Notes: a model not told the origin generated them from the letters alone. A stretch of 64,000 bases of DNA from Bacillus sp. V59.32b (GCF_003429085.1 NZ_QVTC01000006.1:1-64000), one strand, 5' to 3'; numbered from the stretch's first letter, positions 26,780 to 37,236 are shown. Numbers and translations are program-made.

Positions 26780-29218
26780 TTGAAATGGTATAAAAAAATG
26801 AGAAACTGGTTTCAAGATGAAGAAATCATTGAAATAGAAGAAATTATCCTTGATGAACCAATTGATAAAGAAAAATTAAAAAAGATGGACTTTTCGAAGC
26901 TTAAGGAAAAAACAAAATCGATTCAGGCAGGACCCGGCGCGGCACCCATTTCTCCAATGAAAACAAACGATCCGGATGCAAAGGTGCTCTATCAATACCC
27001 GAAAGGACAATTTAAATTTCCATTGATATCGGACCATGATCGGTTAAACAGGAAAAAAGAAGCAGGGCAAAGAGACCGAGCTATCGAACAGAAGCGGACA
27101 GCACACCAGGAGCAGAATGAAACAAGAAAAAAAGCGACTCCGGCATCTGCTGAAAATAAGCCAAGGAAGATTCTGCCTTCCAATATTCCGTTCCGGCCTA
27201 CAGAAACCCCATCTCCCATTTACGGATTTGAGCAGCGACCGGAAAAGAAAAAACCTAAAGAGCTAGACGTAGTTGAATTCGAGCTTAAAAGCAAGGAACC
27301 AACTGCTGTAAAACTGGACAGAGAGCCATATGATGTTCCTGCCATCTACCGAAAAAAAGAACAGGAAATATTATCAGAAGTTGCTGCTTCTTCACAGGCT
27401 TCCGTTTTATTAGAGGATGTTGCTGAACCTGAATTACCAATAGATAACAGCTGGGTGTCCACAACTGGACCGGAATTGGGGACTAATCCACCTAGTGAAA
27501 CTGCAGAGTTACAGCATGATAGATATAATGTTCCAAGTGAAAATCGACTTCATGCATTCGAAGGAAAAGCTGCTTCCGCAAATCCCGAAAAGAAGGTCGA
27601 AGAAGAGCGGCAGACAGGACGCCCGCGAAAAAAACATCTTCCATTCAATGTGATGATGACAAAGCAAGACAGAGACGACTGGAAGCAAAGCGGAGGACTT
27701 GTAAAAAAAAACCGTTTAGAGCATGAAACGAATAAAGGGCAAGAAGAAGCGCTTGCTATGAAAAGTATAGATGACGATACTGAAGAGGCGCCTTATTATG
27801 CTTTCCCATCCATTAATCTGTTGACACCGCCGGCCCATGCCCAAAGTGACCGGGAGTGGTTGAATAATCAGTCGCAATTATTAAATGACACGCTGAAAAA
27901 CTTTAATGTCAGGGCGAAAGTAGTAAATGTAACGCAGGGACCTGCAGTAACACGTTTTGAAGTGCAGCCGGAACCGGGAGTGAAGGTCAACAAGATTACG
28001 AATTTAGCAGATGATATTAAGCTGAGTCTCGCCGCGCAGGATATCCGGATGGAAGCACCAATCCCAGGGAAACACACAATCGGGATTGAAATTCCGAACC
28101 GTAAAAGCAAGCCGGTATTTTTACGGGAGGTGCTTGAAAGTGAAGCGTTCAGAAAAAACACATCACCTCTGGCTGTTGCGCTTGGACTGGATATTTCCGG
28201 ACAGCCAATCGTCACCGATTTAAATAAAATGCCGCATGGGTTAATCGCAGGCGCGACAGGCTCGGGTAAAAGTGTGTGCATTAATACGATGCTGGTCAGC
28301 TTGTTGTATAAAGCTACACCACAGGAATTAAAGCTTTTGCTGATTGACCCAAAGGTGGTCGAGCTAGCGCCATATAACAACATTCCTCATCTGGTGAGCC
28401 CGGTCATTACCGATGTTAAGGCTGCTACTGCGGCATTGAAATGGGCGGTAGAAGAGATGGAGCGCCGTTATGAGCTATTTGCTCATACTGGTGTCCGCGA
28501 TATCAGCCGTTTTAATGAAATGGCTGAAAAATCCGGGCAATACGCTGATAAGCTGCCTTATATCGTTGTGATTATCGATGAGCTCGCAGATTTAATGATG
28601 ATGTCTCCTGCCGATGTAGAGGAAGCGATTAGCCGGATTGCCCAAAAGGCCCGTGCATGCGGTATTCATCTGATCGTGGCCACACAGCGGCCTTCTGTGG
28701 ATGTCATTACAGGTTTAATTAAAGCTAATATTCCGACGCGGATTGCTTTCTCCGTCTCCTCACAGGTGGATTCCCGAACGATCATCGATAGCGGCGGCGC
28801 CGAGAAGCTGCTCGGTAAAGGCGATATGCTGTTCGCGGAAAATGGATCTTCGAAATCGGTTCGCTTACAAGGGACTTATGTTAGTGATGGAGAAATAGAT
28901 CAAGTCGTGAGGCATGTGAAAAACGAGCAAGCGCCGAACTATTTATTTGAACAGGAAGAACTGTTGAGCAAGGCCCAGATTTCTGAAGAGACGGATGAAT
29001 TATTTTATGAGGCCTGCGAATTCGCGGTCAATCAGAACGGAGCTTCTGCTTCCAGCCTTCAAAGAAGGTTTCATGTAGGCTATAACAGAGCCGCGAGATT
29101 GATTGAAATGATGGAACGCCAGGGAATTCTTTCCGAATCAAGAGGCAGCAAACCTCGCGATGTGTTAATATCTGAAGAGGAACTTGAATATATCCTTGAG
29201 AAGAATGGCGAAAACTAA
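26780..29218 (+). CDS. sftA: DNA translocase SftA (FtsK/SpoIIIE family, soluble)
   Basis: An 812-residue DNA pump. The N-terminal third is charged and low in complexity and has no membrane segments, as in SftA, unlike SpoIIIE. The motor carries Walker A GATGSGKS (about residue 492) and Walker B VVIIDELADLMM, and the C-terminal winged-helix gamma domain (LQRRFHVGYNRAARLIEMMERQGIL) reads KOPS-like sequences. It clears the septum of trapped DNA in late division. An ATG at 26744 has no ribosome site; the TTG at 26780 has agagtgat and is preferred, but this is uncertain. Confidence 0.92.
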   Translation: MKWYKKMRNWFQDEEIIEIEEIILDEPIDKEKLKKMDFSKLKEKTKSIQAGPGAAPISPMKTNDPDAKVLYQYPKGQFKFPLISDHDRLNRKKEAGQRDRAIEQKRTAHQEQNETRKKATPASAENKPRKILPSNIPFRPTETPSPIYGFEQRPEKKKPKELDVVEFELKSKEPTAVKLDREPYDVPAIYRKKEQEILSEVAASSQASVLLEDVAEPELPIDNSWVSTTGPELGTNPPSETAELQHDRYNVPSENRLHAFEGKAASANPEKKVEEERQTGRPRKKHLPFNVMMTKQDRDDWKQSGGLVKKNRLEHETNKGQEEALAMKSIDDDTEEAPYYAFPSINLLTPPAHAQSDREWLNNQSQLLNDTLKNFNVRAKVVNVTQGPAVTRFEVQPEPGVKVNKITNLADDIKLSLAAQDIRMEAPIPGKHTIGIEIPNRKSKPVFLREVLESEAFRKNTSPLAVALGLDISGQPIVTDLNKMPHGLIAGATGSGKSVCINTMLVSLLYKATPQELKLLLIDPKVVELAPYNNIPHLVSPVITDVKAATAALKWAVEEMERRYELFAHTGVRDISRFNEMAEKSGQYADKLPYIVVIIDELADLMMMSPADVEEAISRIAQKARACGIHLIVATQRPSVDVITGLIKANIPTRIAFSVSSQVDSRTIIDSGGAEKLLGKGDMLFAENGSSKSVRLQGTYVSDGEIDQVVRHVKNEQAPNYLFEQEELLSKAQISEETDELFYEACEFAVNQNGASASSLQRRFHVGYNRAARLIEMMERQGILSESRGSKPRDVLISEEELEYILEKNGEN

Positions 29219-29311
29219 CGCCATCAATCGGGCCGCGATCGTTTACAGTTTTGGATATCATAAATGGTACTAAGCTAAAGGCTTTGAATAGGAATTAGGG
29301 GAGCACTTAGG

Positions 29312-30409
29312 ATGAAGGAAATCGAGTTGAAATTGAAGGGTGAAATCAAGAGATTAACGAATCATACTTTTAAATTTGATGAAAGAGTGAAAGAAGGATG
29401 GTTTTCAGCCGTTTATTTTTTAAAAACGAAAGAAATCGCTGAAGATTTTTGTCCCGATCATACCGTTACGATGCAATTCTTTCAAAGAAAGCATGCCGTT
29501 CTGTGCGGAACAGATGAAGTGATTGCATTGATCAAGACATTCGCGGACCATCCTGATTCGCTTGAAATTCACTCTTTACAAGACGGCGATCAAATCAGCC
29601 CGTTTGAAACGGTCCTTACGATTACGGGACCTTATCAGGAATTCGGCTATTTAGAAGGGATCATTGATGGCATTCTCGCCCGCAGAACTTCCGTAGCCAC
29701 GAACGTATATAATGTTGTAAAGGCCGCAGCTTATTCAGGAACCCAAAAGCCTGTTATTTTCATGGGTGATCGCGATGATCATTTTACACAGCAGGCCGGA
29801 GACGGCTATGCCGCCTATATTGGCGGAGCCACAGCTCAGGCTACACATGCCATGAGCGAATGGTGGGGCAAAAAAGGCATGGGCACGATGCCGCATGCGC
29901 TTATTCAGCTATTTAATGGCGACATTGTCGCAGCTTCTGAAGCTTATCATAAAAAATATCCAGAAGATGAATTGATCGCTCTTGTTGATTATAACAATGA
30001 TGTAATTACCGATTCATTGAAGCTAGCCCGGGCCTTTGGTGATACTTTGCGCGGGGTCCGGATAGATACATCGAAAACAATGATTGATAAATATTTTGTA
30101 AGGAATCAACATCTGCTTGGTACTTTTGATCCAAGAGGAGTAAACGCGGAGTTGGTGTTTGCTTTGCGTAAAGCGCTCGATGAAGAAGGCTTTCAACATG
30201 TACGCATCGTCGTAAGCGGAGGTTTTACCGAAGAACGGATCGAGGAATTTGAGCAAGCTGGTGTTCCCGTTGATATGTACGGAATTGGCAGCAGTCTCTT
30301 GAAAATTACCGTAAGCTTCACTGGCGATAATGTGCTTTTGAATGGCAAGCACCAGGCAAAAGAGGGGCGCAGGTACCGCCCGAATCCAAGACTTGAAAGA
30401 GTGGAATAG
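29312..30409 (+). CDS. Nicotinate phosphoribosyltransferase
   Basis: A 365-residue NAPRTase-family enzyme making nicotinate mononucleotide for NAD salvage. Diagnostic stretches are LEGIIDGILARRTSVATNVYN near 110, GDRDDHFTQQAGDGYAAYIGG near 150 and IVVSGGFTEERIEEFEQAGVPVDMYGIGSSLL near 310. The start follows aggggagc. It lies between sftA and murC, a position not occupied in B. subtilis, whose PncB is a longer paralogue elsewhere. Whether a second NAPRTase exists in this genome cannot be seen. Confidence 0.88.
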   Translation: MKEIELKLKGEIKRLTNHTFKFDERVKEGWFSAVYFLKTKEIAEDFCPDHTVTMQFFQRKHAVLCGTDEVIALIKTFADHPDSLEIHSLQDGDQISPFETVLTITGPYQEFGYLEGIIDGILARRTSVATNVYNVVKAAAYSGTQKPVIFMGDRDDHFTQQAGDGYAAYIGGATAQATHAMSEWWGKKGMGTMPHALIQLFNGDIVAASEAYHKKYPEDELIALVDYNNDVITDSLKLARAFGDTLRGVRIDTSKTMIDKYFVRNQHLLGTFDPRGVNAELVFALRKALDEEGFQHVRIVVSGGFTEERIEEFEQAGVPVDMYGIGSSLLKITVSFTGDNVLLNGKHQAKEGRRYRPNPRLERVE

Positions 30410-30645
30410 GTGTCGATAACAGGGGATTTCCAAAGTTTTTAATTATTGGCATGCACCTTACATAGTCGACGTGGGGAAAAAGTGATATAATTGGTTTCAT
30501 TGACTGAAGTAGAAAACTTTAGTAATACAGCAAAGAATTAAGCCAATATGGGCAAATGGAAAGCCGTACGCTTTGTCCATTGAAGGCAAATAACAGAAAA
30601 CGTCATATACTGTCATACAGATATGGACTGGTGGAGGTTCAATTT

Positions 30646-31953
30646 ATGACTGCTTACCATTTTGTTGGAATCAAAGGTTCGGGCATGAGTGCACTGGCAC
30701 AGGTGCTTCATGATATGAATCTCGATGTTCAGGGTTCCGATTATGAAAAAAGATTTTTCACACAGATTGCTTTAGAAAAGGCCGGAATTAAAATCCTTCC
30801 ATTCAGTGAAGAAAATATACAGCCGGGTATGACCATCATCGCCGGGAACGCGTTTCCTGATACGCATCCTGAGATTACAAGAGCGATGGAGCTTGGCTTG
30901 CCTGTAATCCGTTATCATCGTTTCCTTGGTGATTTCCTGAAGAACTTCATAAGTGTAGCCGTAACCGGAGCGCATGGCAAGACGTCTACGACCGGTTTGC
31001 TTTCGCATGTCATGAGCGGTCCAAAGCCGACGTCCTTCCTAATAGGAGACGGCACGGGTAAAGGTGTAGAGGATGCGGAATATTTTGTATTTGAAGCATG
31101 CGAATATCGCCGGCATTTCCTTTCCTATGTACCGGATTACGCGATTATGACAAACATTGATTTTGATCATCCTGATTATTATGCGAATATTGAAGACGTT
31201 TTTCAGGCGTTTCAGGAGATGGCGCTGCAGGTGAACAAAGGAATCATTGCCTGTGGAGACGACGAACAGCTTCAGCGGATTCAGGCAAAGGTACCGGTGA
31301 TTTTTTATGGATTTGCCGAGGGAAATGACTTTCAAGCAAGAAACATAACTACTTCTGAAAAAGGAACAACCTTCGATGTTTTTGTCAGGAATACGTATTA
31401 TGAAACATTCACGATCCCGACATATGGCAATCACAGTGTACTGAATGCACTTTCAGTCATTGCCTTGTGTAAATATGAGAACTTAGATACAGAAGCGGTC
31501 AAAGCCCAGCTTTTAACCTTCAGTGGAGTAAAGCGCCGTTTTACTGAAAAAGCAGCGGGAAGCCAAATTATAATTGATGACTATGCACATCATCATACTG
31601 AGATTAAAGCAACGATAGATTCAGCCAGACAAAAATATCCGGAGCGGGAAATCGTAGCTGTGTTCCAGCCGCATACTTTCACTCGCACACAGGCATTCCT
31701 TGGGGAGTTTGCCGAAGCGCTTAATTTATCGGATAAGGTATATCTTTGCGAAATATTTGGCTCCGCCCGTGAAAATCAAGGCAAGCTTTCAATTGAAGAT
31801 CTACGGGAGAAAATCCCAGGCGCGGAAATCCTTAGTGAAGAAGATACCGCTCCGTTATTAAAACATAGTAATGCCGTGATTTTATTTATGGGTGCCGGGG
31901 ATATCCAAAAATTCCAGGAAGCTTATGAAAAATTAATTCAGCAAGTCCAATAA
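30646..31953 (+). CDS. murC: UDP-N-acetylmuramate--L-alanine ligase
   Basis: A 435-residue Mur ligase, the usual length. The N-terminal nucleotide-sugar domain begins [14 protein letters not shown], the ATP loop GAHGKTSTT lies at about 108-116, and the C-terminal domain has [10 protein letters not shown] near residue 305. It adds L-alanine to UDP-MurNAc, the first step of stem-peptide assembly. The ATG at 30646 follows ggtggagg; the open frame from 30556 has no site. The gene stands alone before a strong terminator. Confidence 0.97.
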   Translation: MTAYHFVGIKGSGMSALAQVLHDMNLDVQGSDYEKRFFTQIALEKAGIKILPFSEENIQPGMTIIAGNAFPDTHPEITRAMELGLPVIRYHRFLGDFLKNFISVAVTGAHGKTSTTGLLSHVMSGPKPTSFLIGDGTGKGVEDAEYFVFEACEYRRHFLSYVPDYAIMTNIDFDHPDYYANIEDVFQAFQEMALQVNKGIIACGDDEQLQRIQAKVPVIFYGFAEGNDFQARNITTSEKGTTFDVFVRNTYYETFTIPTYGNHSVLNALSVIALCKYENLDTEAVKAQLLTFSGVKRRFTEKAAGSQIIIDDYAHHHTEIKATIDSARQKYPEREIVAVFQPHTFTRTQAFLGEFAEALNLSDKVYLCEIFGSARENQGKLSIEDLREKIPGAEILSEEDTAPLLKHSNAVILFMGAGDIQKFQEAYEKLIQQVQ

Positions 31954-31954
31954 G

Positions 31955-31993
31955 AAAAGCGGAAATCCAGTGCGATGGATTTCCGCTTTTTTG
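31955..31993 (+). terminator. murC terminator
   Basis: AAAGCGGAAATCCA and TGGATTTCCGCTTT form a 14-bp stem followed by TTTT. Confidence 0.92.
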
Positions 31994-32046
31994 CTTTTGA
32001 ACATTTCTAAAGAAATAGATATTCTACTGGAAGTTTGATAAATGAA

Positions 32047-32084
32047 AAACACCATTGTGCAATTTTAGCTACAATGGTGTTTTA
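32047..32084. terminator. ampS terminator, possibly bidirectional
   Basis: AACACCATTGT and ACAATGGTGTT form an 11-bp perfect stem. Read on the minus strand it is followed by TTTTTCATT, fitting the end of ampS. Confidence 0.85.
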
Positions 32085-32127
32085 TATCAACGAAATCGAG
32101 AATATATCACCAATATCGGAATGATTC

Positions 32128-33243
32128 TTATTTTAGGTTTTCAGGATTTAACTTTTCCAGTTCAGGCAGAACGAAACGGCCGTCTTTGCGGATTAATACA
32201 TCATCGAAATAAATTTCACCACCGCCGTATTCAGGCCGTTGAATAGTAACCATATCCCAGTGAATATTGGATTGGTTTCCATTATAAGCGTCATCATAGC
32301 ATTGTCCCGGGGTAAAGTGGAAGCTGCCGTCGATTTTCTCATCAAACAGGATATCCTGCATCGGATGGAGAATATACGGGTTCACACCGATTGCAAATTC
32401 ACCGATAAAACGCGCGCCTTCATCTGTGTCAAAGACTTTGTTGATACGCTCTGTGTCATTGGCTGTGGCTTCAATAATTTTCCCATCCTTGAAAGTCAAC
32501 TTCACGTTTTCAAAAGTAAAGCCTTGGTAAGGAGAAGGAGTATTGTACGTAATAACGCCGTTTACGGAATCCTTCACAGGAGCTGTGTACACTTCGCCGT
32601 CAGGAATATTTAACTCACCGGCACATTTGATGGCTTTAATGCCCTTAATGGAGAAGGTTAAGTCGGTCCCGGGACCTGCCAGGCGGACTTTGTCTGTGTT
32701 GTCCATCAAATCAACCAAGCTGTCCATGGCATCGCTCATGTTTCCATAATCGAGGTTACAAACATCAAAATAGAAATCCTCAAACGCTTCTGTGCTCATT
32801 TTTGCCAGCTGGGCCATGGAGGAAGTCGGATAGCGGAGAACTACCCATTTTGTTTTTGGTACACGAATTTCCCTATGCACCTTTTTAAAAACGGTGTTTC
32901 CATGGATCGCCATCTTGTCGGAAGGAACATCGGCATGCTCATTAATGTTATCACCGGAGCGAAGCCCTATGTAAGCATCCATTTTGCTCATCACTTCAGC
33001 TTCGAAATCGGCCATCATATTAAATTGCTCTTCCTGGGCACCCAGCAGTAACGCACGGTCTACCTGTTGATCCTTCAACGTCACAAAAGGATAACCACCG
33101 GCGGCATACGCTTCATTCACCAGTGCTGTGACAAGCTCTCGCTGAAGGCCGAAATTTTCTATTAAAACCTTTTCCCCTTTTTGAAGTTTGACCGAATAAT
33201 TGATTAAGTTCTTCGCAAGCCTCTCTATTCTAGGGTCTTTCAT
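32128..33243 (-). CDS. ampS: M29-family aminopeptidase
   Basis: A 371-residue metallo-aminopeptidase of the AmpS/AmpT (M29) family. It begins KDPRIERLAKNLINYSVKLQKGEKVLIE, and the C-terminal HWDMVTIQRPEYGGGEIYFDDVLIRKDG segment contains family metal ligands. It trims N-terminal residues from peptides. Two ATGs occur as ATGATTATG after ggagga; the second, at 33243, has proper spacing. The longer frame to 33384 crosses non-coding sequence. Confidence 0.93.
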   Translation of the reverse strand: MKDPRIERLAKNLINYSVKLQKGEKVLIENFGLQRELVTALVNEAYAAGGYPFVTLKDQQVDRALLLGAQEEQFNMMADFEAEVMSKMDAYIGLRSGDNINEHADVPSDKMAIHGNTVFKKVHREIRVPKTKWVVLRYPTSSMAQLAKMSTEAFEDFYFDVCNLDYGNMSDAMDSLVDLMDNTDKVRLAGPGTDLTFSIKGIKAIKCAGELNIPDGEVYTAPVKDSVNGVITYNTPSPYQGFTFENVKLTFKDGKIIEATANDTERINKVFDTDEGARFIGEFAIGVNPYILHPMQDILFDEKIDGSFHFTPGQCYDDAYNGNQSNIHWDMVTIQRPEYGGGEIYFDDVLIRKDGRFVLPELEKLNPENLK

Positions 33244-33436
33244 AATCATTCCTCCATATGTAAATGCTAATTTCCTCAATATTGTAACCGGAAAACGGAT
33301 TAATTTCACTTTTAATACTAAAAATAATAGCATGTATCGATTAAAATATTGTCTATTAGAAAATAATAAAGGAATGAGAAGCAATGCTATTATGAAAAAG
33401 CAGGAATTTTAGGGGCTATATTGAAAAAATAAATAC

Positions 33437-33462
33437 GTTTATAATAAAAGGGAACGTGGTAT
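33437..33462 (+). promoter_or_regulatory. Candidate sigma B promoter for ytxGHJ
   Basis: GTTTAT (33437-33442), a 14-base spacer, and TGGTAT (33457-33462) resemble the sigma B consensus GTTTAA-N12-15-GGGTAT, one mismatch in each box. The site lies about 55 bases before ytxG. In B. subtilis the ytxGHJ operon is a general-stress operon, which supports the reading. Confidence 0.5.
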
Positions 33463-33518
33463 TTAACAATTACAACATAAACGGTACGATGTACTGAAAC
33501 AATTATCGGAGGTGCTTT

Positions 33519-34025
33519 ATGGAAGTTATATTATATTTGAGTGCTGCTGTAGCAGCGATTGCGTTTTTAGTCTTGGTTATATTCTTATCAAGGACATTAA
33601 AATCGCTTCAGACAACGCTTGATAGCGTAGCACACACATTGGATGGACTTGAAAGGCAAATGCAAGGGGTAACGGTTGAAACAGCGTCTCTCCTTCATAA
33701 AACGAACGTACTTGCAGAGGACCTGCAAAAGAAATCGGAAAACCTGAATTCAGTCGTATACGCGGTGAAGAATGTGGGAACATCGATTCAAAACTTTAAT
33801 TCATCGATCCAAAAGGTGTCCGATAAAGTACAGACGGGCATTGATAACAATCAGGAAAAGATTTCTCAAATTGTTCAATGGGGCAATGTGGCAATGGAAA
33901 TCCGTGATAAATGGAAAGCGCGAAAAAAAACGAACCTGCCTGCCGTTCAGAATACATCTCTCACAGAAACGAGAGTAGAAGAAACAGATAATTTAGCAAA
34001 AAAGAGATTTCTAAGATCGCATTAA
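33519..34025 (+). CDS. ytxG: General stress protein, DUF948 family (YtxG)
   Basis: A 168-residue protein with one N-terminal membrane helix ([21 protein letters not shown]) and a long helical cytoplasmic part with methyl-accepting-like heptads (DUF948). The tail is basic. The function is unknown; membership in the stress regulon is known from B. subtilis. An ggaggtgc site precedes the ATG. ytxH follows 22 bases downstream and ytxJ after that, giving a three-gene operon. Confidence 0.88.
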   Translation: MEVILYLSAAVAAIAFLVLVIFLSRTLKSLQTTLDSVAHTLDGLERQMQGVTVETASLLHKTNVLAEDLQKKSENLNSVVYAVKNVGTSIQNFNSSIQKVSDKVQTGIDNNQEKISQIVQWGNVAMEIRDKWKARKKTNLPAVQNTSLTETRVEETDNLAKKRFLRSH

Positions 34026-34047
34026 AATCTGAAAGGAGCAATTACTC

Positions 34048-34602
34048 ATGTCTCAAAAAGATTATCCAGAATACACAAGGGAATATCAAAGGCCTTACCA
34101 GGAAGACCAGTCAAGTTCAAAGGATTTCATCATGGGAGCATTGATTGGCGGGGTAGTAGGAGCGGCAACTGCTCTTTTCATGGCCCCCAAATCGGGCAAG
34201 GATTTACGCAATGACTTAAATGTTCAAGCAAAAAATCTATCGGATAAAACGGAGCAATTTAGACAAACGGCTATGGAAAAAGGAGGTAGTTTTGCTGAAA
34301 CTGCCAAGCAAAAAACGAACAATGTAACCGAAATGGTAACAAACAAATCAGCAGACTTGATGAATAAAGTAAAAAGCATGAAAGGAAGTAACGGGGAATC
34401 TTCTTCTAATGACAGTGGTGGAAGTGTAAGTGACTATTCCACTTCAAAGGCCCCTACAACTGATTTAACAGCTGCTTCTAACGGCACTTCTACCGCTGAT
34501 GCAACTTCTTCTTCCGCCACGACTCCAGGCAACAATGCGGCCAAGTTGAAGCTGGACGAAACAAAAAAGGCGTTTGAAGAAACCGAAAACCGCTACAATT
34601 AA
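34048..34602 (+). CDS. ytxH: General stress protein YtxH
   Basis: A 184-residue protein with a glycine-rich membrane segment (FIMGALIGGVVGAATALFMAPKSGKDLRNDL) typical of YtxH-like proteins. A helical stretch follows, then a Ser/Thr/Ala/Asn-rich low-complexity tail from about 115 to 165. Function unknown. A gaaaggagc site precedes the ATG. The tail is the likely source of length differences from homologues. Confidence 0.87.
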   Translation: MSQKDYPEYTREYQRPYQEDQSSSKDFIMGALIGGVVGAATALFMAPKSGKDLRNDLNVQAKNLSDKTEQFRQTAMEKGGSFAETAKQKTNNVTEMVTNKSADLMNKVKSMKGSNGESSSNDSGGSVSDYSTSKAPTTDLTAASNGTSTADATSSSATTPGNNAAKLKLDETKKAFEETENRYN

Positions 34603-34714
34603 TATTTTTTTCTGAACCGAATTAAGGACAAGCCGTATTTTTGGCATAGAGGGCGATGAAGTGGTAAGATGACTTCATCGCTTTTATGTGTAACTGATGA
34701 AAGGAGAAAGAGAA

Positions 34715-35041
34715 ATGGCAGCAAAAAAAATTGAAACACAAGAACAATTTGAGGAACTGGCAAAACAGGATCGCTTTTTGCTTATCAAGCATAGCTTGAC
34801 ATGCCCTGTAAGCGGTGCTGCTTTTGAAGAGTATGAAAGCTTCATTGAAGACCATGCTGACCTCAACACAGCTTATCTTGCCGTGCAAGAAGCCCGCTCG
34901 CTTTCTAATTATGTAGCGGACACCTTCAATATAAAGCATGAATCGCCGCAAGCGATTCTTTTTAAAAACGGTGCACCTGTTTGGAATGCTTCCCATTGGA
35001 AAATCACGAACGAATCATTGTCAAACGCACTGAAATCATAG
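34715..35041 (+). CDS. ytxJ: Monothiol bacilliredoxin YtxJ (BrxC)
   Basis: A 108-residue thioredoxin-fold protein with a single active cysteine, Cys30, in the motif SLTCPVSG. This fits the TCPxS motif of YtxJ/BrxC, which removes bacillithiol from mixed disulfides after oxidative stress. The later FxIKHESPQAILFK segment contains the cis-proline. The ATG at 34715 follows gaaaggag; six upstream codons are not used. It is last in the stress operon. Confidence 0.9.
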   Translation: MAAKKIETQEQFEELAKQDRFLLIKHSLTCPVSGAAFEEYESFIEDHADLNTAYLAVQEARSLSNYVADTFNIKHESPQAILFKNGAPVWNASHWKITNESLSNALKS

Positions 35042-35052
35042 ATGAATGTGAA

Positions 35053-35085
35053 TAGCCTTTTCCAATTAGGGAGAGGCTTTTTTTC
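35053..35085 (+). terminator. ytxGHJ terminator
   Basis: AGCCTTTTCC and GGGAGAGGCT form a stem with G-U pairs followed by TTTTTTC. Confidence 0.85.
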
Positions 35086-35183
35086 TTGAAAAAAAAAGAA
35101 TGGTTGATTTTTCATACATAATATATTAAATTTTTAGAATATAATTTTTTTTGACGGTACTTAAAAACAAGGGGGACTTTCTA

Positions 35184-36194
35184 GTGAAAAAGAGAATAAG
35201 TGCAGTACCATTAATCCTTGCAGGCCTTCTCGCTTTAGCGGGTTGCAGCAGTGACGCTTCAAACGGTGACAATGGAAATAAAACAGACGAGAAAAAGCAG
35301 TACACAATTGGGATGACTCAATTTGCTCCGCACGCCTCGTTGGATGCTGCGACCGAAGGATTTAAGAAAGGCCTTGCAGACAATGGATTTAAAGAAGGCG
35401 AAAATGTAACGTTTGATTTCCAAAACGCTTCGGGCGATCAGAATAACACCCAGCCGATTGCGAATAACTTTGTAGGCGATAAGGTTGACCTAATATTCAC
35501 CAATGCTACGCCAAGCGCAGTGAGTGCATTAAATGCTACCAAAGAGATTCCAATCGTCTTTACATCCGTAACAGACCCGGTTGGGGCAGGATTGGTTGAA
35601 GCATTGGACAAACCGGGAAGCAATATTACAGGGACGACTGATAATCATCCGGATGCAACGGGCAAAACAATTGATTTCATTACGAAAGAAATCGGTGCTA
35701 AGGAGATCGGAGTGGTCTATAATTCAGGTGAACAAAATTCAGTAGTTCAGGTCGAGCAGGTGGAGGAGTTGGCAAAGAAAAATGGCGCCAAGCTTGTAAA
35801 GACCTCCATTTCTACAACTGCAGAAGTCAAACAGGCAACTGAATCACTAGTAGGAAGAGTGGACGCCATTTACATCCCGACAGATAACACGGTTGTTTCT
35901 GCGCTCGAGTCTGTTATTTCAGTTGCAAACAGCAAGAAGATTCCGTTGTTTGTCGGTGAATTGGATTCCATGAAAAAAGGGGCAGTTGCGGCCAGTGGCT
36001 TTAGTTACGAAGATATTGGTTACCAAACCGGCGTAATGGCAGCGGCTATCTTGAAAGGTGAAAAGCCTTCCGATATACCGGTGGAACTTCCAAAAGACTT
36101 GAAATTGATGATCAATAAAAAGGCTGCAGAGGCACAGGGAGTGAACATCAAGCCAGAGTGGGAAAAAATCGGCGAAATTTATGAAGGAGAATAA
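35184..36194 (+). CDS. ABC transporter substrate-binding lipoprotein (COG2984 type)
   Basis: A 336-residue exported lipoprotein. The signal peptide KKRISAVPLILAGLLALAGC ends in a lipobox with the cysteine at about residue 20. The mature part is a periplasmic-binding fold of the ABC_sub_bind family (VDLIFTNATPSAVSALNAT, VVFTSVTDPVGAGLV-like stretch). Relatives include TrpX of streptococci, but the substrate here is not known. The GTG at 35184 follows aaggggga. It is first in a three-gene importer operon with the permease 17 bases downstream. Confidence 0.88.
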   Translation: MKKRISAVPLILAGLLALAGCSSDASNGDNGNKTDEKKQYTIGMTQFAPHASLDAATEGFKKGLADNGFKEGENVTFDFQNASGDQNNTQPIANNFVGDKVDLIFTNATPSAVSALNATKEIPIVFTSVTDPVGAGLVEALDKPGSNITGTTDNHPDATGKTIDFITKEIGAKEIGVVYNSGEQNSVVQVEQVEELAKKNGAKLVKTSISTTAEVKQATESLVGRVDAIYIPTDNTVVSALESVISVANSKKIPLFVGELDSMKKGAVAASGFSYEDIGYQTGVMAAAILKGEKPSDIPVELPKDLKLMINKKAAEAQGVNIKPEWEKIGEIYEGE

Positions 36195-36210
36195 GGAAGG
36201 GTGATTTACG

Positions 36211-37236
36211 ATGTTCACAGCTTTGTTTTCTGCATTTGAATCGGGAATCATCTATGCCATCATGGCACTTGGCGTTTATTTATCTTTCAGAATTCTGGAC
36301 TTTCCTGATTTGACGGTTGACGGCAGCTTTGTCACCGGGGCCGCTACAGCAGCGATTTTAATTGTAAACGGGGTCAATCCATTTACGGCAACAGTCGTTG
36401 CTATGTTAACCGGCTTCCTTGCCGGGTGCTTGACAGGGCTTCTGCATACGGTTGGTAAAATTAACTCATTATTAGCTGGAATATTAATGATGATCGCTCT
36501 TTATTCTATTAATCTTAGAATTATGGAGGGAAGATCGAATGTTCCTTTACTGAACACAGATTCCGTTTTTACACATATCAGAGATGCCTGGAGCAACATC
36601 GGAATCGATACGGCAGTGAATAATGCGTTAACGGCAATCGGGTTGGGGGATAGCCTGCCGCAGACATGGAGCATTTTACTATTCATGCTTGTGATTACTT
36701 TTATCATAAAAATTTTAACCGACCTTTTTCTCAAGACAGAAATTGGCTTGGCGCTTCGGGCAACAGGGGACAATCAAAGAATGATCCGAAGCTTTTCTGC
36801 CAATACGAATATCATGATTGTATTAGGGCTCGGGTTGTCGAATGCATTAGTCGCGCTTTCCGGTTCATTGATTGCGCAGCAAGGCGGATTCGCAGATGTC
36901 GGGATGGGAATCGGGATGATCGTCATTGGCCTTGCGTCCGTGATCATCGGGGAAGCCCTGTTTGGGGTAAAAACAATCGCCCGGGCTACTTTGGCGGTAA
37001 TTGGCGGCGCGATTATCTATCGAATCGTTGTGACGCTTGCGCTCAGGGTTGAATTCTTTGAGCCAGGCGATGTGAAAATGATTACGGCTTTCATTGTGAT
37101 CCTCGCCCTCGTTCTTCCAAAGATAAGGGACGGATATAAAGAACGGAAACGAAAAGCCCGGAGACAGGCTGAACACAGAAATTCATTGCGTGTTCCTGCA
37201 GAAGGGAATGGTGACACAAGTGCTACAGCTGAGTAA
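36211..37236 (+). CDS. ABC transporter permease (COG4120 type)
   Basis: A 341-residue permease of the branched-chain amino acid/ribose type (BPD_transp_2) with about nine membrane segments. The early segment ALGVYLSFRILDFPDLTVDGSF is typical of the TrpY-like group. The C-terminus is basic and probably cytoplasmic. A gaagggtgat site precedes the ATG. Its 3' end overlaps the likely start of the ATPase gene by 17 bases. It should form the channel for the lipoprotein encoded upstream. Confidence 0.88.
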   Translation: MFTALFSAFESGIIYAIMALGVYLSFRILDFPDLTVDGSFVTGAATAAILIVNGVNPFTATVVAMLTGFLAGCLTGLLHTVGKINSLLAGILMMIALYSINLRIMEGRSNVPLLNTDSVFTHIRDAWSNIGIDTAVNNALTAIGLGDSLPQTWSILLFMLVITFIIKILTDLFLKTEIGLALRATGDNQRMIRSFSANTNIMIVLGLGLSNALVALSGSLIAQQGGFADVGMGIGMIVIGLASVIIGEALFGVKTIARATLAVIGGAIIYRIVVTLALRVEFFEPGDVKMITAFIVILALVLPKIRDGYKERKRKARRQAEHRNSLRVPAEGNGDTSATAE

